Shown here in pieces: positions 1 to 6,088 of a stretch of 16,678 nt of DNA (position 1 is its first letter; every line of letters starts with the position of its first letter). The notes beneath the pieces are model-generated. The model had not been told where the DNA came from and did no database searches. It worked only from the letters and a program-made list of their open reading frames with translations. This DNA comes from CAVSWN01 sp046728115 (GTDB lineage Bacteria; Acidobacteriota; Vicinamibacteria; Vicinamibacterales; CAVVIG01): positions 1 through 16,678 of the forward strand of contig JBKPDW010000041.1 in assembly GCA_046728115.1 (NCBI GenBank), in the 5' to 3' direction. Made by a program: the position numbers and the translations under genes.

Positions 1-167
1 GTAGTCGCGTGTTGCGCCTGTGCCCATGACCAGTCGGGTGGTTTCTAGAGCGGGACCAGCGTGCCGTCGGCCAAGACGTGTCGGATGTGCCTGGCGCGCA
101 CTACTTCCCAGCTTTCGTGAATCTCATAAACGATGCCCACCAGCTCGTAGTAGACACGCTTCTCTAG

Positions 168-458
168 TCGGTCCAACTGCTCGATGAGGTGAACGACACG
201 ATCCTGCCGGTTGTCTGCATGACCCACGACACCATCCGAGGCGGACAGATCACCACCACGGAGATCGTGGAATCGATTCAAGCGCGTGGTCAGGTGTGGA
301 TCTCCGACGTTGTTCTCGGTGGCCGCGAGCGCGCGCTGCGCGCCTGCATCACGAGCTATCTGAGCAGCGAAGAGGATCTCGACGTGCTCGTCGCGGAGCT
401 CGAGCGCGCGAGAAACCGTAAATCGGAGGGAATGAAATGGGACGGCAAACGTACTTAA
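168..458 (+). pseudogene. C-terminal fragment of a PLP-dependent (aromatic-L-amino-acid type) decarboxylase
   Basis: The frame reads LLDEVNDTILPVVCMTHD, then QARGQVWISDVVLGGR, RACITSYLSSEEDLDVLVAEL and a TAA stop. This is the pattern of the last 80 or so residues of group II PLP-dependent decarboxylases: a small-domain strand LPVVCF, then a W-S-x-LGG-x-LR-C-I-x-Y-x-T-EED end. The catalytic lysine and cofactor-binding domain, which in such proteins lie some 150-400 residues upstream, are absent. The frame is closed by TAG at 165-167, immediately before the homology starts, and none of the other plus frames upstream is open. A GTG at 189 could serve as a start but lies inside the conserved segment. 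I read it as the 3' remnant of a gene cut at about position 168. The family assignment rests on pattern recognition only; the truncation is visible directly. Confidence 0.55.
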
Positions 459-473
459 AGCCAGTCGCGACCA

Positions 474-856
474 TTACGCTGCTCCCATCACAGGCGACCA
501 TGACTTCCGCTTCAACAAAAACCAGATTCCTTCCTGAGCAAGATCGTCGCCTGAGCCGGCCGCAAGAATGAAAGCTTGTTCTCTACGGTAATCACTTCGC
601 GATCCTCTGGCACTGTTGATGCGGCGGCGCCGCCACAGGTATGGTTCACAAGCGCCATTAGCGCTGCGCCGTGGATGAATCCATGCTGCGGCCGGACGGA
701 CGTCGACAACTTGACCCGGCTTTCACACCAGCCCTTGCCGAACGAAGTGAGTTCGATTCCCATCGAGCGGATGAATGGCGCATTTTGAGAGATGCGGGTC
801 GGGCGGATCTGGCGGACGTTCTGGGGGCCGTGATCCCGGCAACACCGTTGAATCAC
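474..856 (-). pseudogene. PaaI-family hotdog thioesterase, frameshifted near its 3' end
   Basis: The main frame (856 down to 512, GTG start) has the hotdog thioesterase pattern: NAPFIRSMGIELTSFGKGWCE, then HGFIHGAALMALVNHTCGGAAA, then ENKLSFLRPA. In PaaI-type acyl-CoA thioesterases these are the N-terminal helix and strand, the HGG...AD...G active-site helix and the NFLRPA strand. Two usual active-site positions differ here: HGG is HGA, and the helix Asp is Asn. After FLRPA the frame runs into a non-homologous tail and stops at 512. Another frame resumes family-like sequence (GSGDDLAQEGI, then KRKSWSPVMG) and stops at 474, so a frameshift lies near 555-560. Restored length would be about 127 residues, somewhat short for the family. 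It lies 31 bases downstream of the broken crp-like gene on the same strand and probably shared its transcript. It would have hydrolysed acyl- or aryl-CoA thioesters in the cytoplasm. Confidence 0.6.
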
Positions 857-887
857 CTGAGCTCAACGACTATCGGAGCCGAAGCGG

Positions 888-1462
888 TTAAGCTGAAGCC
901 CGCGCCGCTTCCCTCAGCCGGCTGGGGTCCAGGATACGCACACCACCCCGCTCGCACTGAATCATCGACTCACGCTCCATTTGCCGGAGCAATTCGTTGA
1001 CGGTCTGGCGGCTGAGCGAGAGCGCGACCCGAAGCTTTCGCACCAGCAATCGCCCCAGATGTCGCCAAGCGCCTGGATCGCCGGCGAGCGTTCTCGTCAA
1101 GTGACGCAACGGCAAGTGCAGCAAAGTGGTGGTGACATCCGCCCAGGCATCATGGGTGCGCACGCCGTCGTCGAATAGCGCGATTTCCCCGAACCACTCG
1201 GGGCTTCGATCAGCGCTACCATCGATTCCTTGCCCGACGGCGCGACCGCGCCGAACCGAACGGCGCCCGAAAGGATGCAATAGATGCCATCGTTCGAGTC
1301 GCCGCGGTGGAATACGGCCTTGCCGGCTGCAATTACCCTCACGCGCGACGATACCAACACGGCCTGCTGAAATGCAGGCTCAAGCGCGGCGAACCATTCG
1401 CTGCTTTTCAGCACTACCAGTTGCTCCTGCGTCATCGCAGCTGAACTGAGGGCTTCGCTCAT
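888..1462 (-). pseudogene. Crp/Fnr-family transcription regulator, broken by a frameshift and an internal deletion
   Basis: The first frame (1462 to about 1200) is a cyclic-nucleotide-binding domain: a leading helix (SSEWFAALEPAFQQAVL), FHRGDSNDGIYCILSGAVRF and GKESMVALIEAP. It then drifts into nonsense. The domain continues in another frame as EWFGEIALFDDGVRTHDAWAD, so one base is missing near 1198-1203 between EAP and EWF. A second lesion is in frame: RKLRVAL is followed directly by SLSRQTVNELLRQMERESMI, which is the recognition helix and wing. The linking helix, dimer contacts and first HTH helix normally found between them, some 45-50 residues, are missing (junction about 1017-1024). The gene ends with GGVRILDPSRLREAARA, a normal family C-terminus. 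The ATG overlaps the stop of a short upstream frame as ATGA. The product cannot be a normal activator even if the frameshift is a sequencing error. Confidence 0.8.
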
Positions 1463-1680
1463 CGCTCAACCCGATTCCAGCAAAACCTCGGGCGCTGTGT
1501 CGGCTCGCCGACAGACGGCAGCGCATAGTGCGGCGATCCTAAGGCCTGTGCAACACCGATGGCGTAATGTCCATCAATTCGATTGGCCAGCAGTTCGGGA
1601 ACAGGCGCCAGGGCATCGACGTGACCCGCCAGGATCGGCCCGTTCCCGCTTATCGGCTCCTTGGTCGTCGCGGCGGTCAG
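1459..1680 (-). pseudogene. Short unidentified frame overlapping the crp-like start (probable gene remnant)
   Basis: An open frame begins directly after TAG at 1681-1683 and runs 73 codons to a TGA that overlaps the ATG of the crp-like gene (ATGA at 1462-1459). It has no ATG start. It reads TKEPISGNGPILAGHVDALA, VPELLANRIDGHYAIGVAQA and LGSPHYALPSVGEPTQRP, a balanced composition that looks coding. The 4-base overlap with the next gene suggests a former upstream partner in the same operon, now missing its 5' part. The order GHVD, VPELL, SPHYALPSVGEP is faintly like the C-terminal third of TctC-type solute-binding proteins, but I would not rely on that. It could also be a chance open frame in GC-rich DNA. 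Confidence 0.3.
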
Positions 1681-1813
1681 CTATTGATGAGGGCATCGGA
1701 AGCCGAAAACGCTCCATACCTCAAGAACCTCGGACCGTGCCTACGGATTTTGCCGTCGAGTGTTCGGATGGCGATCGCGCCGAAACGTTGACGGTGTGCC
1801 ATGCCTGCTGCGG

Positions 1814-2572
1814 TCACGCGGCGGGACGATGGTAGTACTTCAACAATCCTCCAAGCCGCTCACGAGACCGAATGCGGCCGTCGCGCTGCGTCTGGGTCGC
1901 TACCGGCGCGATCAATTGGTTGGCCAAGCCCTGATGATTGCGTTCGGGATGATAGTGCTCGAGGAATTCGCTGACGGCTCGCCGCAGCGACGCTTCACCG
2001 ATGAGAATCATCCGGTCCAGGCAGGATTCCTTGACCGTCCGTACGAAGCGCGCCGCGTACGCGTTCAGATTCGGAGAACGAGGAGGCAGGCGGACGACCT
2101 GCACGCCGACGTCGGCGAGCGTCTCGCGGAACGCCACAGTGAACCGCGGATCCCGATCGTGGATCAAAAAGCGCTTGCCCGTCAGAAAGCCATCGCAGGG
2201 ATCCGTCACGTGGCGACTCACTTGGCTCATCCAGGCTGACCCGGGCTCCGACGTAATCCCGGCGATCTCGACGCGGCGCGTCGAGAGGTCGATGATGAAG
2301 AGCACGGCAAATCGCGTCAGCCCGCGACCGGTCCAGACGTCGACGGTGAAGAAGTCCGTGGCGGCGAGGACGTCCCAGTGAGTCTTCAGGAACTCGGTCC
2401 ACGTCGTCTTCTTCACGCGCTCGGGCGCGGGCTCCAGGCCGTGTTCGCGGAGGATGGTGGCGATTGTGCCTCGGGAGACTTCGTGATCGAGGTTAGCCAG
2501 GGCTCCTTGGATCCGCGTGTAAGCCCCGGCCGCGGTTGTCCGTGGCCACGGTCTGAACTCGTATTGTCCCTG
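1814..2572 (-). pseudogene. 5'-truncated DDE transposase with integrase core (rve)
   Basis: The frame is open from a TAA at 2573-2575 to the stop at 1814 (about 252 codons); a GTG at 2416 gives the longest started ORF. Recognisable protein begins near 2530 with YTRIQGALANLDHEVSRGTI and ILREHGLEPAPERVKKTTW. The retroviral-type integrase core follows: AATDFFTVDVWT (first Asp), FLIHDRDPRF (second Asp), NLNAYAARFVRTVKESCLDR, and a C-terminal HPERNHQGLAN. Relatives of this type, usually about 300-350 residues, read NAYAERFV. Here the third catalytic position is GCG (Ala) instead of Glu. The N-terminal helix-turn-helix part is also gone. I therefore read it as a dead, 5'-truncated insertion-sequence remnant. 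I could not identify terminal inverted repeats. Confidence 0.8.
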
Positions 2573-2738
2573 TTACCCGCGTGAGTCCCCGAGCCTACTT
2601 CCCACACCGCCCACACCCATCGCGTTCTTCACCGGAAGAAGACCCAGGAACGGCGAGCAACTGAGCGAAACCGTCTACTGAATCGGATCAGGCCCAGTTA
2701 CCCTCGTTGGGATGAAACGGCACGCAGTACTGTCGCGA

Positions 2739-3485
2739 TCACTGGCCGGGCGACGACCGCGGCGGCGAGAGCGGCGGGCTCCACAGCACTGCCGTCGATA
2801 GAGCGAAGTAGGCGAGCATTCCAAGGCTCAGGCCTGCGCCCGAGAGTAATAGCTTGAGTGGTTGCGGCAGCACGCGGTCGAGCAGCGAACCGGCCAGCAT
2901 GCACACGAGCGGATTCGCGAACGCGACCCAGCGCGGGTACAGCGTCTTGCCGCGCGCGATCGCAACCGTGAGCCAGACGAAACCAACCAATGCCGGCACG
3001 GCGAGAACGCCATAGGCGATGAATAGCCACAGCGTGGCCCTCGTCGCCAACGCGACGAGCACTGGCTGCGCCGATTGGTCCACTTGCCCGACGGTCTTTA
3101 GGATCTCCGCCACGTAGAAGAATGACCCATGGACGAACGGCGCGATGCTGAAGGCGGTGACTAGCAGCAAGAACGGGGGAAGCGACCAGCGTGTCCCGCC
3201 GGGCTTGCTCGCCTCAAAGATGTGCCAGATCCCAGCCAGATAGAGCGGCGTGCTGAACACGCCGACAAGTCCGCCCGCCGCCAAGCGCTCCGTCGATGAG
3301 GCGAGGAACACTGCACCCCGCTGCACCAAGCGATTGTCGAGGTACGTCGCCAGGTGCGGGAACTCCGAGACAGTCGCGCTGTTACCGAGCAGCAGCGCGT
3401 CGCCAATCATGTATCCAACGCTTCCAGCGATTCCAGCGATTCCTGACCAACGCAGCCAGGCGAGCGTCTGCCGATCCAATGCCAT
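2739..3485 (-). CDS. Multi-pass membrane protein of unknown function (possibly DUF6796-like)
   Basis: This is a 248-residue protein with about six hydrophobic segments, near residues 14-34 (GIAGSVGYMIGDALLLG), 70-92, 103-128, 148-175, 187-205 and 210-235. The N-terminal motif with GD followed by LLLG, and the later HGSFFYVAE and NPLVCMLAG stretches, resemble an uncharacterised bacterial inner-membrane family that I associate loosely with DUF6796. No catalytic residues or transport motifs are evident. AGGAG directly abuts the ATG at 3485, so the TTG six bases further on may be used instead. The gene starts only about 56 bases from the edge of the IS66-type element, so its native promoter has probably been displaced. 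The ORF is intact, and its length looks complete. Confidence 0.7.
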   Translation of the reverse strand: MALDRQTLAWLRWSGIAGIAGSVGYMIGDALLLGNSATVSEFPHLATYLDNRLVQRGAVFLASSTERLAAGGLVGVFSTPLYLAGIWHIFEASKPGGTRWSLPPFLLLVTAFSIAPFVHGSFFYVAEILKTVGQVDQSAQPVLVALATRATLWLFIAYGVLAVPALVGFVWLTVAIARGKTLYPRWVAFANPLVCMLAGSLLDRVLPQPLKLLLSGAGLSLGMLAYFALSTAVLWSPPLSPPRSSPGQ

Positions 3486-3544
3486 CTCCTATCTGCTTGC
3501 ACAAAAGTGTCGGGAAACTGTTGCCATCCTAGAAAGCCGGTCGC

Positions 3545-3570
3545 CGGTGAGTGTCGACTTGCACGTAAAT
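3545..3570. repeat. Candidate terminal inverted repeat, left end of the IS66-type element
   Basis: Read outward on the minus strand, this end gives ATTTACGTGCAAGTCGACAC followed by TCACCG. The other end, read outward on the plus strand (5202-5225), gives ATTTACGACGCAAATCAAG then CACCG. ATTTACG, GCAA, TC and CACCG match in order, with small gaps. The repeat lies just outside the transposase stop at 3577, where an IS end is expected. The match is imperfect and was found by eye. Confidence 0.35.
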
Positions 3571-3576
3571 CGTTGT

Positions 3577-5117
3577 CTACTGGAACGACGGCGGCGGCGC
3601 GAGCGCGGTGATCGGTTTTGGGGCACGCAGCAGATCGGAGAAGACGACGGAAGCGTTGAGCTGGCGCGGTTGAATCGTGCGGAGGACGCTGGCGAGCACT
3701 TCGTGAGTGTGGGCGCCGCGCGTGGTTCGGTTGCCACCACAGACTTTGCGAGTGACGACGGCGGGGCGCAAGGCCTGTTCAGCGCGCCAGTTGGTCGCGT
3801 CGATCGCCGGGTCGAGCAGAAACGTGAAGACCGCGGGGTATTCGATCGCGAGATGCGCGGCGAAGGTTGGGTGACGCGGCGACCGCCCGGCTGATCGATC
3901 AGTCGATTGAGCCGAGTCTCCAGATGGCCGCGGGCGACGGCGACGCCGTGTGCAGAGATGGCCCCGTGTTGCCGACGGTCACGAACTTGTAATCCCTGTT
4001 GGAGGACGGCTTGCACCCGCGGGGCAAACCGGCGTTCATCATGATCGCAAATCAGCGTTCGACATCGTCGCAGCAGATGCGCGAGGCAGGTTTGATGGAC
4101 GGCCTGGGTGAAGCGCCAATACGGCGCCCAACCGTCGCGAACCAACACACCGTCAAAATCCGCCCCCAGCACAGCGGCCGCCTCTTCGAAGCCGCGCCCC
4201 GGGTGGATCGCGTAGACCGTCGTGTCCGGCGTGGCGACGCCCCACAGCCATTGCAGGTGCGCATCGACTTTCCAGCCGGTCTCGTCGGGACTGACGACGG
4301 GACTGCCGCGAATGGTTTCACACAACGCGGCATACGTCGGTTCGGCCTGTCGCGCCGCACGGCGCACCGCGTGCACGAGGCCGCCGCAGGTGATGGTCAG
4401 GCCGAAGCGTTCACGCACCAACGTGGCGATCTTCCCGAGCGGCAGGCCCAGTTGTTTGTTGAGCACGACGGCGAGCGTCACGGCCTCAGGGCCCAGTTGC
4501 GCCGCGGCAGCGCCGATCGCGTCCGACGTTTGGAGCAGATGCCGTCCTTGGATGCGGCGTCCGCAGGCGTCACAGAAGCCGATTGCGATTTGAAAGGCGC
4601 GGACGATCGGGCGCACGACAGGCAGATCTTCCTGGTATTGCGTCGCGTGCCGCTCCAGAGAAAGCCGACCGCCGCAATCTGGGCAGCACGCCGGCAGCGG
4701 GGCGTGGTAGGTCTGATCGACGTGGGCCGGCGGCGCGCGATGCGCCTTGCGTCCATAGGACGTGCCGGCTTTTCGGCCGGGGCGGCGTGGCGACCGCTTC
4801 GGCAACCCGCGCGAACACGGCGCGGCTTGGCGGTGGAGGGCCCGGCGTGCCGCGTCCAATTCGTCTTCGAGCCGTTCGACCTTCTTGCGCAACCGGTCGC
4901 GTTCACGACGGTACCGATCACGTTCCCGCTCCGCCCGTTCGCGCTCGCGGCGCAGCCGATCATTTTCGCGCTGCTGCCGCTCGAGCTCGGTGAGCAGATC
5001 CTCGCGGGAAGCCGTGCGCCAGCCCGCTCGCACGCGCTCGTTATGCCACGGTTCGATTCGGAGTACAAGTGGAAACTGCGGCGTGCCGCGCCGCTCAGAT
5101 GCGGGCTCGGAGGTCAC
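3577..5117 (-). pseudogene. IS66-family transposase (TnpC type), frameshifted
   Basis: The N-terminal part has a strongly charged coiled coil (about residues 38-92, rich in RER/RDR repeats) and a PGRKAG linker. A zinc-finger module follows with C145-x2-C148 and C182-x2-C185, then the DDE core with SPDETGW (Asp278) and LVRDGWAPYW (Asp328) and a conserved HQTCLAHLLRR. Near residue 410 (about 3884-3890) the frame shifts. The true continuation, HPTFAAHLAIEYPAVFTFLL then NWRAEQALRPAVVTRKVCGG, is in another frame and ends at 3577, while the original frame runs as non-homologous Ser/Arg-rich sequence to 3489. The catalytic Glu (NWRAEQ) is therefore out of frame. Inserting one base near PGG would restore it. 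The first 30 or so residues (from 5117) do not look like the family, so the true start may be internal. Confidence 0.85.
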
Positions 5118-5131
5118 GACCCGCTAAACAG

Positions 5132-5182
5132 CTACGCCGCATTCAGCAGCCGCGCCTTGTGCGCCTTGGTGGCGCGCGACAT
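5132..5182 (-). pseudogene. 16-codon remnant of a possible IS66 accessory frame
   Basis: ATG at 5182 starts MSRATKAHKARLLNAA and is closed by TAG at 5132-5134, directly upstream of the transposase. The basic MSRA-x-KAHKAR-LLNAA start resembles the beginning of small helix-turn-helix proteins that I recall in front of some IS66-type transposases. Only that beginning is left. There is no clear ribosome binding site, and the identification is tentative. Confidence 0.25.
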
Positions 5183-5201
5183 CTGACACAAAAATAGTAC
5201 T

Positions 5202-5225
5202 ATTTACGACGCAAATCAAGCACCG
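5202..5225. repeat. Candidate terminal inverted repeat, right end of the IS66-type element
   Basis: ATTTACGACGCAAATCAAG followed by CACCG mirrors the repeat at 3545-3570 (shared ATTTACG, GCAA, TC and CACCG). It lies about 85 bases upstream of the transposase start and 20 bases beyond the short accessory remnant. Imperfect; found by eye. Confidence 0.35.
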
Positions 5226-5253
5226 CCCGTCCACGCCATCCGACGATCAGGCG

Positions 5254-5266
5254 TTCAAACTGAAAG
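5254..5266. repeat. Direct repeat TTCAAACTGAAAG, copy 1
   Basis: An exact 13-base match to 5631-5643, about 377 bases apart. One copy lies just outside the IS66 end, the other just beyond the end of the DUF1772 gene. It may mark the edges of an inserted or rearranged segment, or may be chance. Confidence 0.3.
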
Positions 5267-5630
5267 TTACCTTTTGCGTTCGGGGAGTGATGGTTCCCTA
5301 TTGATGTCAACATTCGCGGCGCTGCCTCTATTCATTACATTGCTTGCCTTCGTCCGTCAGAGCCATGACGGAACGCGACGAGCAAGTATGATCGATGAAC
5401 GAACGCTCCCAAGCGATCGAAGGCTCAGAACGTGGAAGGAAGTCAGCCTTCACACGCTACCAACATCTGAACGTTGTCTGGTGATTGGTGAACGAGCAGC
5501 CGTTCCTCAGGGTCGGTGTCGAGTGCTACGCGGCCATCGCGGGAAGCAGACACCACTCACTGATTGTTGGGGACCGTCGCATCGCCATCGCGGCGGTACT
5601 CGACGGGTGGCTGGCGCGGACCACAGGTAC

Positions 5631-5643
5631 TTCAAACTGAAAG
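5631..5643. repeat. Direct repeat TTCAAACTGAAAG, copy 2
   Basis: Second exact copy of the 13-base sequence at 5254-5266, located 6 bases beyond the restored stop of the DUF1772 gene. Confidence 0.3.
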
Positions 5644-5648
5644 GCGTC

Positions 5649-6066
5649 TCAGCGCGTAGCCGCCAAGACGAAGAGTATCGATGCGGCGATGCTCAAAACG
5701 CTTCGCACCGCATGGAGGCGTCCCCACGTTTTCAAGAGCTGCAGCGTCTCATCCGAGCAGCCGGATGTTCGTCGGGCGAATCGCGAGCAACGTGAATGGA
5801 ATCACCGCGAGGATGAGCATCGCCGCCAACACCCACAGCGGCCCGCCACCCTGTGTACCGCGAGCGATTCCGAACAGTCCGGCAACGAGCGCGAGCGGCA
5901 CCTGCATGAGCGTCGCGCGTTTGTAGCTCGGTGTCCACTCGGCGACCGCGACTTCGGCGCCGCACGACAAGCGCGCCGAATGTTCGATCGCCGTGATGTA
6001 GACCGCTGCGCCCGTGAAAGATGAGCATGCGAGAATCGCGACCGCTTCGATGATCTCGAGCGTCAT
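5649..6066 (-). pseudogene. DUF1772 (anthrone-oxygenase-like) membrane protein, frameshifted near the C-terminus
   Basis: From the ATG at 6066 the protein reads MTLEIIEAVAILACSSFTGA, then ITAIEHSARLS, AEWTPSYKRATLMQVPLALV and AIRPTNIRLLG. This is the DUF1772 pattern: a first membrane helix with a small-residue TGAA, EHPAR, EW-x-PSY-RG-x-MQ-x-PLAL and PTN-x-RLL. The frame stops at 5749. The expected final helix is in the next frame, SDETLQLLKTWGRLHAVRSV then LSIAASILFVLAA, ending at 5649. One indel near 5755-5760 therefore separates PTNIRLL from the WGRLHAVR helix. Restored length is about 139 residues, normal for this family of four-helix proteins. Some relatives act as cofactor-free anthrone oxygenases; most have no known function. 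It starts 22 bases after the porin stop and is the last gene of the operon. An earlier ATG at 6132 overlaps the porin and is less likely. Confidence 0.75.
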
Positions 6067-6088
6067 GCCGTCGCCCGACTCCAAGTAC

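Larger units (their letters stand above)
3541..5229 (-). mobile_element. IS66-type insertion sequence (decayed), tentative limits
   Basis: The element consists of the IS66-type transposase and its flanks. Limits are drawn from an imperfect inverted repeat: GCACGTAAAT with CGGTG to its left (3545-3570), against ATTTACGACGCAAATCAAG with CACCG (5202-5225). I saw no clear target-site duplication. There is one large gene and only a 16-codon trace of a second frame upstream of it. With the transposase frameshifted, the element is unlikely to move on its own. It separates the 2.7-3.5 kb membrane-protein gene from the catabolic operon. Confidence 0.5.
5230..5648. other. About 420-base stretch with no recognisable gene
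   Basis: Between the IS66 end and the 3' end of the operon I found no convincing coding sequence. A plus-strand frame of 173 codons (5274-5795) is open, but it is Arg/Ser-rich, has no recognisable motif, and overlaps the DUF1772 gene on the other strand. A 13-base direct repeat (TTCAAACTGAAAG at 5254-5266 and 5631-5643) brackets the stretch. No clear hairpin plus T-run terminator for the operon was seen. Confidence 0.5.

Noticed and set aside
45..281. Minus-strand 78-codon frame (MNRFHDL...GTLVPL)
   Set aside because: Its first 38 codons are antisense to the decarboxylase fragment. The last 40 look protein-like, but I recognise no family and no ribosome binding site, so it is only mentioned in a finding.
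749..759. GTTCGATTCCC, like a tRNA T-loop
   Set aside because: No matching acceptor, D or anticodon arms nearby, and it lies inside the thioesterase coding sequence.
1567..1791. Plus-strand 74-codon frame opposite the unidentified remnant
   Set aside because: No motif, no neighbours on that strand and Arg-rich composition; more likely a shadow.
4222..5186. Long plus-strand frames inside the IS66 transposase
   Set aside because: They are antisense shadows caused by the Arg-rich coiled coil and high GC; the minus frame has clear DDE and zinc-finger motifs.
5274..5795. Plus-strand 173-codon frame
   Set aside because: Arg/Ser-rich, no recognisable domain, and its last 150 bases are antisense to the DUF1772 gene.
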